A stretch of DNA of 64,000 bases from positions 2,509,501 through 2,573,500 of the forward strand of contig NZ_CP023317.1 of the NCBI RefSeq assembly GCF_009497655.1. The letters run 5' to 3'. The DNA comes from Priestia megaterium. Its GTDB lineage: Bacteria > Bacillota > Bacilli > Bacillales > Bacillaceae_H. The position numbers were made by a program, and so were the translations under genes. The notes under the pieces were generated by a model that ran no database searches, was not told where the DNA came from, and saw only the letters and a list, made by a program, of their open reading frames with translations. Every line of letters begins with the position of its first letter. Positions within the stretch are counted from its first letter, which is position 1. Shown piece by piece: positions 16,551 to 24,812 of the stretch.

Positions 16551-17309
16551 ATGCTGCAAAAATTTGGTTTTTCTCAGTATGAAAGTCAAGTATATGAAGC
16601 GCTGCTTGCGAATGAAGGTCCGCTGGATGCTAGTTCGATTGTCACGTATTCGCATGTTCCAAAAGCAAAGATTTATGAAGTACTTAATCGTTTAATTGAT
16701 AAAGGCATTGTAGTAAATACATTGTCCGGGAAAAAGAAACTTTATTCAGCGGTAGCCCTTCAAACCGTCATTCAAAAACTTACTGCTGATTTTGAAAATG
16801 ACATTAATGAATTAAAAACATATAAAATTAAAAGAACGTTTACAGATGATCATGTTTGGAGTTTAAAAGATAAATCCTCTATTTCTGCTCACATTGAACA
16901 ATTGATTCACGAAGCGGAATCTTCTATTATTTTATCGGCTTGGAATGATGAGTTGGAACATTACCGCTCATTGCTAGAAGAAAAAGAGAAACAAGGCGTA
17001 AACGTCGAGGTCTTAACCATAGGAAACTTGCAGACTGCCCTCAAACATTTACATACATTAAATCCAATAGATGATCATAAAAACCTTGAGCCGTCGCAGT
17101 TGATTATTGTTGACGATGCTTACCTTTTATTTGCGGGCATTGAACATGAGACATGGAAAGCAATAAAAACCATGTCGCAGCCGCTTGTAAAAGTTTTTGC
17201 TGATTTCTTTTACCATGACGTTGCACTTACCCATATTACAAAGAAATATCAAGAGCAGCTTCTTCAGGATTCTGAGATCATGGAGCTGCTTACTCGACTG
17301 CGATATTAA
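16551..17309 (+). CDS. TrmB-family transcriptional regulator
   Basis: A 252-residue protein. The N-terminal TrmB winged helix (residues 1-75: QKFGFSQYESQVYEALL, then SHVPKAKIYEVLNRL) is followed by a linker and a C-terminal regulatory domain with a phospholipase-D-like fold (SSIILSAWNDEL near residue 125, QLIIVDDAYLLFAG near residue 183). In this family the C-terminal domain senses sugars or other ligands. The MFS gene 100 bases downstream is the obvious candidate target. Confidence 0.85.
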   Translation: MLQKFGFSQYESQVYEALLANEGPLDASSIVTYSHVPKAKIYEVLNRLIDKGIVVNTLSGKKKLYSAVALQTVIQKLTADFENDINELKTYKIKRTFTDDHVWSLKDKSSISAHIEQLIHEAESSIILSAWNDELEHYRSLLEEKEKQGVNVEVLTIGNLQTALKHLHTLNPIDDHKNLEPSQLIIVDDAYLLFAGIEHETWKAIKTMSQPLVKVFADFFYHDVALTHITKKYQEQLLQDSEIMELLTRLRY

Positions 17310-17340
17310 AAAGGTTACTAATGAATTAGTAACCTTTTTA
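17308..17340 (+). terminator. terminator after TrmB gene
   Basis: Perfect 15-bp arms (AAAAAGGTTACTAAT and its complement) around a two-base centre, with a T tail. The inner GTTACTA is echoed in the dyad over the MFS promoter, so it could also be an operator. Confidence 0.75.
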
Positions 17341-17350
17341 ATATTACCTA

Positions 17351-17396
17351 TTGAAATCCACTCTAAAAAAGGTTACTATTCTAGTTGTAACTTTTT
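17351..17396 (+). promoter_or_regulatory. MFS promoter with imperfect dyad
   Basis: TTGAAA at 17351, a 17-base spacer and TACTAT at 17374. The -10 box lies inside a dyad with arms GGTTAC and GTAACT, which is close in sequence to the preceding terminator hairpin. This placement suggests repression of the pump gene by the upstream TrmB-like regulator. Confidence 0.5.
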
Positions 17397-17413
17397 AAAG
17401 AGGGGGTTTTTTG

Positions 17414-18583
17414 ATGAATAAAAAAGTTTACATACTTGCGATTGCTTCTTTTGTTGTTGGAACAGTCGAATTAATTCTAGGAGGCATCTTAGACTTAATT
17501 GCCGATGCATTTCATGTATCACTAGCAAAAGCAGGTTATTTAATCTCTATTTATTCGTTTGTTTATGCCTTGTCTGCGCCGATTTTACTAAATGTGACGG
17601 CTAAGATAGAGCGTAAAAAAGTTTATATGTGGACATTATTTATTTTCTTATTGAGCAATGTATTTTCAGCCTACAGTTCGGGCTATTATATGCTATTAAT
17701 CGGGCGTATCCTCGCTGCTGCGAGCGGCTCTTTTATTATTGTCCTATCTACCACAATGGCCTCTAGAATGGTAAAGCCTGAATATCAAGGCAGAGCAATT
17801 GGCGTTGTGTTTATGGGAATCAGCGGCTCACTTGTTTTGGGTATTCCTCTTGGTATTTTGATTGGAAATGCGCTTGGCTGGCGTCAAGTATTTGTTATGA
17901 TTGCAATCTTAACTGCTATTATTATGATTACCGTTTGGTTTACAATGGAGCGTCTAGCTCCCGCTCCAATTGTACCGTTAAAGACTCAGATAAAAGCTTT
18001 ACGCAATAAAAAAATGCTTGCTATTCACCTAGCAACATTGTTTGTACTGGCGGGCCATTTAACGCTTTATGCGTACTTCACGCCATTTTTACAAGAAACG
18101 CTAGGATTAAATACAACGATGGTAACCATTATTTATGGTATTTTCGGTCTTGCTGCAGTGGCAGGAGGAGGACTTGGAGGAGCTGTTTCTGATAGATGGA
18201 ACCCTTCTTCGTCTGTTATCACCATGATTGCTCTCTTTTTTGTTAGCATGATTGCTATGCCGTTTGGCGTTCATTTGCCATTCGTTGTGTTCTTGCTTCT
18301 TATGATTATTTGGAGTGCGCTCAGCTGGGCGGTCTCACCGGCTCAAAGCAATTTAATTATTCATAGTGCACGCGACACGTCGGACATTTTAATCAGCACC
18401 AATGCAGCGATTTCACACGTAGGAATTGCGATCGGCTCCTATGTCGGAGGAATTGTCGTTAATCAATACTCTGTTATTTATAACGGCTGGGTCGGGTCTA
18501 TTTTTGTATTGCTTGGTCTTTGCTTCTCTCTTTATGCGGTAACACGAACAGAAAGCACAGCAGATACGCTTCACAGTAAATAA
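17414..18583 (+). CDS. MFS efflux transporter
   Basis: A 389-residue major facilitator protein with 12 hydrophobic segments, similar to the drug/sugar efflux (YdhP, Cmr-type) branch. The motif-A like loop is NVTAKIERKKVYMW near residue 60, and the conserved RILAAASGSF lies near residue 100. The ATG at 17414 is seven bases after AGGGGG. It probably exports a drug or sugar under control of the TrmB-like gene upstream. The substrate cannot be read. Confidence 0.85.
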   Translation: MNKKVYILAIASFVVGTVELILGGILDLIADAFHVSLAKAGYLISIYSFVYALSAPILLNVTAKIERKKVYMWTLFIFLLSNVFSAYSSGYYMLLIGRILAAASGSFIIVLSTTMASRMVKPEYQGRAIGVVFMGISGSLVLGIPLGILIGNALGWRQVFVMIAILTAIIMITVWFTMERLAPAPIVPLKTQIKALRNKKMLAIHLATLFVLAGHLTLYAYFTPFLQETLGLNTTMVTIIYGIFGLAAVAGGGLGGAVSDRWNPSSSVITMIALFFVSMIAMPFGVHLPFVVFLLLMIIWSALSWAVSPAQSNLIIHSARDTSDILISTNAAISHVGIAIGSYVGGIVVNQYSVIYNGWVGSIFVLLGLCFSLYAVTRTESTADTLHSK

Positions 18584-18628
18584 GCTTTTACAAAAAGAGA
18601 TTGGATAAAAATAATTTCATAAAAGTGA

Positions 18629-18674
18629 AACACGAACTATCTATCAAAAATGGATAAATAGTTCGTGTTTTTTT
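18629..18674 (+). terminator. terminator next to repeat copy 2
   Basis: AACACGAACTAT and its complement around an AT-rich loop, followed by T residues. It ends the MFS gene and sits against the outer edge of repeat copy 2, as an ACGAAC hairpin does for copy 1. Confidence 0.85.
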
Positions 18675-18679
18675 ATAAT

Positions 18680-18903
18680 CATGGTGAACGCAGGTACTTA
18701 TAGCTGTTGGTTGGAGGACAAGGTGAAGACTCCTGCGGGAACAGCGAAACAGATGAGACCCCGCAGGAGCGAAGCGACGAGGAGGCTCATCGGCCGCCCG
18801 CGGAAAGCGAAGCCTTGCACGGAAATCAACAGCGGTCGAGCAAGCAGTCCAGATCATGCATCCAAATTGTTTGTCTTTGAGTTGGATTCATTTCGTTCTG
18901 TCC
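18680..18903. repeat. GC-rich interspersed repeat, copy 2 (inverted)
   Basis: The inverted counterpart of 13567-13803. It contains the same stem CTCCTGCGGG (18730) and CCCGCAGGAG (18760), and the core GGCCGCCCGCGG. The flanking AT-rich genes lack this composition. The two copies bracket about 5 kb. Confidence 0.85.
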
Positions 18904-18928
18904 CATCCTCTTGTCATTGTGATTGCTC

Positions 18929-19387
18929 TTAATACATTTTAGCTGCAAATTGAGATTCGGATATAACGATAAAACCATGCTTTCTTAACAACGCAGTCGT
19001 TACCCCTTCACCGGCTATTTTAACACCTAGAAATGCTCCGTTATATATATGTTCACTTCCGCATGAAGGACTGTTTTCTTTTAGTACAATAACAGTAGCT
19101 TTTATTTCTTTTGCGATGTTCAGTGCCTTATAGGCCCCGTCTATGTATATATCTGTCACGTCTTTTCCCGATCGTTCAATAACTCGCGCATTTCCGTTTA
19201 TTACGTCTATTCCCGTTCCTTTTATAATTTCTGCCGGTTCTCTAGGCGTGTGAAATCCACCTAACAGTTCCGGACATATCATCACCGCTTCTTTATTTTT
19301 AACGAGCGCTTCCATTTCCTTAACTAAGGCACTACTTCCATTATATCTGCAAGCTTGACCTGCTAAGCAAGAACTAACCAATATCAC
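18929..19387 (-). CDS. DUF523 family protein
   Basis: A 152-residue protein of the DUF523 family. It has the Cys motif [14 protein letters not shown] near the N terminus, [16 protein letters not shown] near residue 47, and [15 protein letters not shown] near residue 112. Conserved Cys residues suggest a metal or redox site, but the family has no settled function. The GTG at 19387 is six bases after AGGGAG. It lies downstream of the asp23 operon, separated by a terminator. Confidence 0.8.
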   Translation of the reverse strand: MILVSSCLAGQACRYNGSSALVKEMEALVKNKEAVMICPELLGGFHTPREPAEIIKGTGIDVINGNARVIERSGKDVTDIYIDGAYKALNIAKEIKATVIVLKENSPSCGSEHIYNGAFLGVKIAGEGVTTALLRKHGFIVISESQFAAKMY

Positions 19388-19403
19388 AGAATTCTCCCTC
19401 CCA

Positions 19404-19456
19404 TAAAAAAACACTTCTCATTCATCATACAAAGAATATATGACGAATGGAAGTGT
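19404..19456 (-). terminator. terminator of the asp23 operon
   Basis: Long stem built from ACACTTC-CATTC arms with mismatches, followed on the minus strand by seven T residues; it lies just past the asp23-like stop. Confidence 0.8.
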
Positions 19457-19470
19457 TTACCTTTTATATT

Positions 19471-19911
19471 TTATTCAAGATCACGCTTTGACTCCTGCTC
19501 TTTGTCTCGATCCGTTTTCGCTTCAAATTCAGATCGAGTCATTACGTCCTCTACATGCATATTTACTTCTACTACCTCTAATCCCGTCATATCGTGAACT
19601 GATTTTTTTACGTTATTAACAGTTTCAGAGAAAATGGATGGAACATTTTTTCCGTATTCGACAATTACTTTTAAATCAAGGGCCACTTGCTTTTCTCCTA
19701 CTTCAGCGTTAATCCCTTTTGTGATATCTTCCGTGCTGCGGAAGCGATCTGTTAACCCGCTCATAAATCCGCCGCTCATTGATAAAATCCCTTTAATTTC
19801 GTTAGCTGCAATTCCAGCAATTTTTTTAATGACTTGATCTTCAAATGTTAATGTATTTTGATTTGTATTTTCCTGAGATTTTACTGCTGTATTTGTTTCA
19901 TTAACTGCCAT
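19471..19911 (-). CDS. Asp23/Gls24 envelope stress protein
   Basis: A 146-residue Asp23/Gls24 protein. Landmarks are TFEDQVIKKIAGIAANEIKG (residues about 23-42), then VALDLKVIVEYGKNVPSIF and VVEVNMHVEDV. In Firmicutes Asp23 is an abundant cytoplasmic protein that is tethered to the membrane by AmaP. The ATG at 19911 follows GGGAG at good spacing. It is the third gene of the operon amaP, DUF2273, asp23, which matches the known composition. Confidence 0.88.
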   Translation of the reverse strand: MAVNETNTAVKSQENTNQNTLTFEDQVIKKIAGIAANEIKGILSMSGGFMSGLTDRFRSTEDITKGINAEVGEKQVALDLKVIVEYGKNVPSIFSETVNNVKKSVHDMTGLEVVEVNMHVEDVMTRSEFEAKTDRDKEQESKRDLE

Positions 19912-19938
19912 AACGAACATCTCCCTTAAAGTGATTTT

Positions 19939-20148
19939 CTATCTTCCTTTAGTAAAAAATCCTACCCAATTATTTAAGTCTAAATGACCATCTCGCCACT
20001 TCCCGATTACATAACCAATTCCCATAAAAGCTACAATTAGCAGCGTGGGGCCAAAACCAATTGTTAATAGTAAAATTGCCAACACTAAACCTGCCAAAAT
20101 ACCAAGTACTCGGCCACGGTATGGAATCAATTTATCTGGAGTACCCAT
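19939..20148 (-). CDS. DUF2273 small membrane protein
   Basis: A 69-residue protein with two hydrophobic segments (LGILAGLVLAILLLTIGFG and LLIVAFMGIGYVIG) and the DUF2273 ending WRDGHLDLNNW. It is a regular member of asp23/amaP operons in Firmicutes. The start follows GGAGGG. Its role is presumed to be in the envelope-stress complex. Confidence 0.85.
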   Translation of the reverse strand: MGTPDKLIPYRGRVLGILAGLVLAILLLTIGFGPTLLIVAFMGIGYVIGKWRDGHLDLNNWVGFFTKGR

Positions 20149-20163
20149 TATGTCCCTCCTTCA

Positions 20164-20706
20164 TCACACAACACGCTCTTTCTTTCGCGTTTGTGTATCT
20201 GTTAAATCGATGCGGACGGAGTGAACGGGAAGCTCAAGTAAAGCCTCTACGGCACGTTTCGTTTCAAGCTGCATCTCTTTTCCTAGTGTTGGTAGTCCAT
20301 CTCGTCCAAACAGCGAACAGTTAATATATAGACTAACTCTTTCTTTACGAGAATGAATAGATGCTTGGACTTCAGGAGAGCGTATTCCCTGAAAGCCTCT
20401 AATTGCTCGCAAAGCTGTAGATTCAATCGTGGCTTTAGAAATGGTTATTTTGCCTTCGCCTGTTACAATTGCTAAATTCTTTTTAGGCGGCCTGCTAAAT
20501 ATGCCTGTTAAAAGAAAAATAATAAAAATAACAGCTAAAAATGCGCTTATTGACAATATTGTGTAGTAAAACCACTCCTGATGCTGCCACTTTTCTACCC
20601 AGTTCGAAAGGTGAGGAACCTTATAAACCATCAGTGCTAACATACCGGAACAAATCAGTCCTGCAATTCCAATAACTGCGATTAAAAACCGATTAAAATT
20701 ATTCAA
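20164..20706 (-). CDS. amaP: AmaP, membrane anchor of Asp23
   Basis: A 180-residue protein with two N-terminal transmembrane helices (about residues 6-27 and 48-69) and a cytoplasmic Asp23-like domain (TISKATIESTALRAIRG, then VSLYINCSLFG). It anchors Asp23 at the membrane in other Firmicutes. It starts with TTG behind GAGGTGG and is the first gene of the three-gene operon. Assignment rests on topology and gene order. Confidence 0.85.
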   Translation of the reverse strand: MNNFNRFLIAVIGIAGLICSGMLALMVYKVPHLSNWVEKWQHQEWFYYTILSISAFLAVIFIIFLLTGIFSRPPKKNLAIVTGEGKITISKATIESTALRAIRGFQGIRSPEVQASIHSRKERVSLYINCSLFGRDGLPTLGKEMQLETKRAVEALLELPVHSVRIDLTDTQTRKKERVV

Positions 20707-20832
20707 TTTTCCACCTCATCTCAACGTGAACTCCTACTGTTTTTTAGTTATGTGTATAGGAAAGGCAACGAGATATTCAATAGTTACCCGCGATATTTTT
20801 TTAATAAACCTTTTAACTGTAAAACTGAATAT

Positions 20833-20863
20833 AAAAAAACGACTAGGTTTCCCTAGTCGTTTT
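20833..20863 (-). terminator. terminator of yihY-type gene
   Basis: ACGACTAGG and CCTAGTCGT with a T tail on the minus strand; the stem overlaps the TAG stop codon of the gene. Confidence 0.88.
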
Positions 20864-21683
20864 CCACGTCTCTATACGTTGTCTTGTGAGCTTTGATGAA
20901 CTTATTACCGTTTATTAAACCGCCAATTAATAAAATAGCGGCCGTTAAATAAAACCAGACCATTAAAATAATAATACTTCCAAGCTGACCATAGATTTGC
21001 GAGTAGCTTCCAAACTGGACATAGTATCCAAATCCGGTAGATACAACTTGCCATCCTAGTGTGGAGAAAACAGCTCCTGGAAGTACATCTTTCCACGTTA
21101 CTCTTGCGCTTGGCATCAGTTTGTAAAAAAGAATAAAAAAGCCTAATAAAAATAATGTCCCAATTCCCCATCTAATTGTCGTCCAGCTTTGAAACCATAT
21201 GTCAGGAACATGGACTTTTGTTAACACCAAATGTCGAATGACTTCTTCAATAATTGGCACAAACAATGAAATAGCTACCACAACCATAAAGCCAAAGGTC
21301 AAAATTAAATCATTGATTAAACCGCGCAAAAACGTTTGTTTTCTTTGAATATGATACGCATCATTTAACGAGCGAACCAAAGATTGTATAGCCATAGATG
21401 CGAGCCAAAAAGTTGCTAATAAACTAAAAGACAAAACTTTTTTCCCGCTATTGTTAACTGTTTCAATTGATCTTTCAATTACGTCGTAGGCGCTTTTAGG
21501 GGTAAATGGTTCAATAAAGACGAGCAAATTGTTTGTGTCAATTGGAAAGAAACTCAGCAGTGAAAAAAGAAAAATAATAAACGGTACAAAAGATAACAAA
21601 AAATAGTAGGCTGTTTGAGCAGCCTGATCAAAGAAACGCTCCGTAAAAAAACGAGCGGCAACGGTCTTGGATGTTTGAATCAT
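20853..21683 (-). CDS. YihY/BrkB family membrane protein
   Basis: A 276-residue protein of the YihY (formerly ribonuclease BN) family. It has six hydrophobic segments, the N-terminal FFDQAAQTAYYFLLSFVPF and the conserved late segment GSIIILMVWFYLTAAILLIGG. Family function is uncertain; older claims of nuclease activity were withdrawn. The ATG follows AAAGGAG. Monocistronic. Confidence 0.85.
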   Translation of the reverse strand: MIQTSKTVAARFFTERFFDQAAQTAYYFLLSFVPFIIFLFSLLSFFPIDTNNLLVFIEPFTPKSAYDVIERSIETVNNSGKKVLSFSLLATFWLASMAIQSLVRSLNDAYHIQRKQTFLRGLINDLILTFGFMVVVAISLFVPIIEEVIRHLVLTKVHVPDIWFQSWTTIRWGIGTLFLLGFFILFYKLMPSARVTWKDVLPGAVFSTLGWQVVSTGFGYYVQFGSYSQIYGQLGSIIILMVWFYLTAAILLIGGLINGNKFIKAHKTTYRDVEND

Positions 21684-21964
21684 ACAGCGTTCTCCTTTAC
21701 TTTCGATTCACCGTGTAGTGAAATTCATATTCAATTTTTATGTTCAACATGTATTGGATAAGTTTTGGCTTATACAGCTTTCCTTTTCCATTATCCGCGG
21801 ATAACAAAGAATTTAACCTGTAAAATCACACAGCCGGTTTGTAAAAGAAGATATTATTATCATTGCCTCTGCCATTACCACCATATTAATAGATCTTCTT
21901 TTTCTTTTATAAAACCGTAAATTCTTTGGGACTGATTCCCTTTTTTCTTATATCTTAAACTTTT

Positions 21965-22333
21965 TTACGCTATGTTAAAAAAATAAAACATAAGAGCGCC
22001 GATCAGCATCAGCATAATCATTAAAACAAAAATAACCAAAGCGTGAGATGATTGATACGTTTGGCTGTTAATTTTTTTGCGGGTTGAAAAATAATGATAA
22101 GTTGAGAAAAGAAGCAACCCTGCACTTGCAGCTAAAGAAAAGATGATAACAGCAATAATAAGAGTATCGGCTGCTTCACTTAAATTTTTCCCCGAATTAA
22201 AATGCAAACCACCTGCAACAAAACCAATGCCGAGTGTAGCAATAGACGTTCGAATCCACGCTAAATACGTTCGTTCATTTGCTAAATGCTGCTGAATATA
22301 AATAGATTCATTTTCTTTTTTAGTCATGCACAT
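21965..22333 (-). CDS. DUF202 (YidH-type) membrane protein
   Basis: A 122-residue protein with the DUF202 N-terminal motif LANERTYLAWIRTSIATLGIG (residues 18-38) and three transmembrane helices. Function unknown. The start at 22333 has AAGGA at seven bases. The 280 bases downstream of it hold only a weak hairpin (21843-21905). Confidence 0.8.
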   Translation of the reverse strand: MCMTKKENESIYIQQHLANERTYLAWIRTSIATLGIGFVAGGLHFNSGKNLSEAADTLIIAVIIFSLAASAGLLLFSTYHYFSTRKKINSQTYQSSHALVIFVLMIMLMLIGALMFYFFNIA

Positions 22334-22472
22334 ACCACCGTCCTTTTATATGTCTTCTATTATAAATAAATGCTCAAACGAAAATAAATTGAGGACGCTT
22401 CATGCCACATTATACCCAAAAAAAACGAATCATTACCATTTTCAAGCGGTCGAAAAAGCTGCTTCACAAACT

Positions 22473-22502
22473 AAAAAAAGCCAACCCCAGTTGGCTTTTT
22501 TT
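22473..22502. terminator. bidirectional terminator
   Basis: AAAAAAAGCCAAC, loop CCCA, and the complement, with T tails both ways; just past the end of the symporter remnant. Confidence 0.88.
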
Positions 22503-22505
22503 AGT

Positions 22506-22868
22506 TTATGAAACATTTTCTTTATCTTGATTATGCTGATATTCCTCGTCCCAATAATCAGCGTTTTGAATTCCTAATTTCCCAGGAAAAAAGACAGGAT
22601 CTATCCCTTGTTTTCTCTGCTCGCGATAATCTTTTAAGGTTATTAAAGCAGGCTTAGCTAAAATCAAAATTGCAATTAAATTGAACCAAACCATTATTCC
22701 AACTCCGATGTCTGCTAATGCCCATGCAGTTTCAGCTGTTCGGATAGACCCGTACAAAGTAGTGGCTAAAAGAGCTGCCTTAAGGATCATGGATACTATT
22801 TTATTTTGTTTGCCTTTCATTACGTAAGCTAAGGTCGTTTCCGCATTATGAATAATGAGAACATAGTT
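22506..22868 (-). pseudogene. C-terminal remnant of an AGCS Na+/alanine symporter
   Basis: The frame encodes only the end of an AGCS (AlsT-type) sodium:amino-acid symporter. It shows AETTLAYV, then TAETAWALADIGVGI, then ILILAKPALITLKDY and DPVFFPGKLGIQNADYW, all typical of the last two helices and tail. A full protein has about 450-500 residues. The family-like sequence continues 11-16 codons upstream of the first ATG (22820) to an in-frame stop at 22869-22871, and no ribosome site precedes that ATG. About three quarters of the gene is missing, so this is a decayed fragment that still has its terminator. Confidence 0.8.
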
Positions 22869-23168
22869 TTAATATAGAGTTAAAAAACAGAAAATTCACT
22901 CTTTTTGTCAGGTTGTTTTACACATTATTTGATAAATAGACAAAATTTGTGGATATAACGTATATTTTAGACAGATTATCTGACGCTTTTTTCAGTGAAG
23001 CATAAGTTCTTTACATATCCCCTACTGTTACAGCATAAGGTAATGAGTGAACTAAGGGTCACTTTATGTTCTAGGCGGAGTGTAACCGCAGCACATCTTT
23101 CTGTTTTCATTTCATGTTAATAGTTCACTAAGTGAATCATTTTATTTTTAAATATTTCTGATATGTGG

Positions 23169-23246
23169 TATAATTTAAGCTGATAAAAAGATGCTGCATG
23201 TATGCTAAAAGAGCAGGCCGTATGGTTTCGCTCTTTTGTTGTTTTT
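23169..23246 (+). promoter_or_regulatory. probable uORF attenuator before MFS gene
   Basis: A TATAAT box at 23169 predicts a start near 23181. Directly after it is a five-codon frame, ATG CTG CAT GTA TGC TAA (MLHVC) at 23191-23208. Its stop overlaps the 5' arm of a terminator-like hairpin: AAAAGAGC (23207-23214) with GCTCTTTT (23230-23237) and a T-rich tail to 23246. The MFS start is 34 bases further. A ribosome paused at the stop would cover the arm and let transcription continue, as in antibiotic-induced attenuators. Inference from layout. Confidence 0.55.
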
Positions 23247-23279
23247 ACGCTATGCGGCACGACGAAAGAAGGAAATAGA

Positions 23280-24479
23280 ATGGAATTATGGAAACGAAAC
23301 TTGTACATTTGCTGGTTCGGTTCTTTTTGCACCACAGCCGGGATGAGTTTAGTTATTCCGTTTTTACCGCTTTATATTGAAAAGCTGGGAGTTCACGATA
23401 CAAGCTCCATCAGCAGATGGGCTGGTATTGCGTTTGGAGCTACCTTTTTAATGGCGGCTATTGTTTCTCCTTTATGGGGGAGTTTGGCCGATAAATACGG
23501 GCGAAAGCTTATGCTCCTTCGCGCAAGCTTGGGTATGGCAATTGTTATGACTTCTATTGGTTTTGTGCAAAATGTCTATCAGCTTGTCGGGCTGCGCTTT
23601 TTAATGGGGGCCGTTTCCGGCTTCATCTCTGCAGCCATTACGTTAGTAGCGACTCAAACACCTAAAGAGCACAGCGGTAAAGCATTAGGGACGTTGTCTA
23701 CAGGGGCTGTATCAGGATCTTTATTAGGACCGCTAGTAGGCGGCTACTTAGGAGATACAATTGGATTGCGTCACGTCTTTTTCGTAACAGGCGCATTTAT
23801 GTTTTTGTCTTTTTTAATTGTAAATTTAATTCAAGAAGACAAAAAAGAGACGGCGAAAACGACGAAAGAGTCTAACATTGGGTTACTTTCTCTTAAGAAT
23901 TCAAAGGCCGTGATTGGTGTATTTGTTACAACTTTTTTACTGCAGCTTGCGGTTATGGCTATTCAGCCAATTGTTACACTGTATGTAAAACAACTGTCTA
24001 CTCATACCGACCATCTTGCCCTTATTTCAGGCTTTGTCGTAGCGGCAACAGGAATTTCAAATATTTTAGCTGCATCCAAACTTGGCAAAGTCAGCGATCG
24101 CGTGGGTCCTCAAAATGTGCTTCAAATATGCTTGCTTATCGTAGCGGTTATTTGCGGCTTGCAGGCCTTTGTGCATAGTACTTGGCAGCTATTCTTACTG
24201 CGTTTTTTACTCGGTTTTGCAATGGGAGGATTATTACCTTCTATTAATTCTTATTTAAAGAAAATTGTGCCGGACTCGATTACAGGTAAAATGTTTGGAT
24301 ATAATCAAACAGCGCAATACTTTGGGAATTTAGCCGGTCCAGTCATTGGCGGACAAATTGCCGGAGCTAAAGGAATTCCTTACGTATTCTTAACAACGAG
24401 TGTTCTTCTACTGTTGAATGCTGGGTGGGTATATTATCAGCGTCATCACGGACAACAGCTAGACGGTAAAGCCGCATAA
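23280..24479 (+). CDS. MFS multidrug efflux transporter
   Basis: A 399-residue major facilitator of the drug:H+ antiporter branch (YttB/NorA-like). It has 12 helices, motif A as GSLADKYGRKLMLL near residue 70, and the efflux motif C region GSLLGPLVGGYLGD near residue 150. The ATG at 23280 has AGAAGG ten bases upstream. An ATG at 23202 is in frame but lies inside the leader hairpin and is not favoured. The preceding attenuator suggests induction by ribosome-targeting drugs. Confidence 0.87.
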   Translation: MELWKRNLYICWFGSFCTTAGMSLVIPFLPLYIEKLGVHDTSSISRWAGIAFGATFLMAAIVSPLWGSLADKYGRKLMLLRASLGMAIVMTSIGFVQNVYQLVGLRFLMGAVSGFISAAITLVATQTPKEHSGKALGTLSTGAVSGSLLGPLVGGYLGDTIGLRHVFFVTGAFMFLSFLIVNLIQEDKKETAKTTKESNIGLLSLKNSKAVIGVFVTTFLLQLAVMAIQPIVTLYVKQLSTHTDHLALISGFVVAATGISNILAASKLGKVSDRVGPQNVLQICLLIVAVICGLQAFVHSTWQLFLLRFLLGFAMGGLLPSINSYLKKIVPDSITGKMFGYNQTAQYFGNLAGPVIGGQIAGAKGIPYVFLTTSVLLLLNAGWVYYQRHHGQQLDGKAA

Positions 24480-24511
24480 AAAAACCTTCCGTTTTAACGG
24501 AAGGTTTTTTT
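24478..24511. terminator. bidirectional terminator
   Basis: AAAAACCTTCCGTT and AACGGAAGGTTTTT between convergent genes, T tails on both strands. Confidence 0.88.
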
Positions 24512-24512
24512 A

Positions 24513-24812
24513 TTACCACAAGGGTTCTTCTTCGCTGCTTACTTCATAAGAAAGTGGCATCATAATAACCGCTGCTATGAAGAAAATAAGCTCCGCGACA
24601 ACAATGGATGGAAAGGAAAAGTCAAATAGTGAGAGAATAAGCCAAATAATAAGGGGTGCAAATGAGTAGATTGATAATCGCTTTTGGGATTTTGCAGAGA
24701 TATACTGTTGTTTGTCACAGTGTGGGCATTCTAAAACGTTTCTAAATGTTAACAGTTGTTTAAAGGTTGTCCTCCAGTTCCATTTATGATTACAATTTTG
24801 ACAGGTGGCCAT
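24513..24812 (-). CDS. small membrane protein with CxxC zinc-ribbon-like motif
   Basis: About 99 residues. The N terminus has two Cys pairs, CQNC near residue 4 and CPHC near residue 29, as in TIGR04104-type putative zinc-finger proteins. Two transmembrane helices follow (about residues 48-65 and 70-90) and the tail is acidic. The start is uncertain among 24812, 24818 and 24821; the homolog-like MATCQNC start is taken. Function unknown. Confidence 0.7.
   Translation of the reverse strand: MATCQNCNHKWNWRTTFKQLLTFRNVLECPHCDKQQYISAKSQKRLSIYSFAPLIIWLILSLFDFSFPSIVVAELIFFIAAVIMMPLSYEVSSEEEPLW

Noticed and set aside
21843-21905. Hairpin with AAAAGAAGAT/ATCTTCTTTT arms and a 23-codon frame (MVVMAEAM...) on the minus strand
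   Set aside because: The loop is over 40 bases, the small frame lacks a ribosome site, and no gene seems to end here.
23202-23279. In-frame N-terminal extension of the MFS transporter from the ATG at 23202
   Set aside because: It would translate through the leader hairpin and has no ribosome site; the ATG at 23280 has AGAAGG and begins at the normal transporter N terminus.
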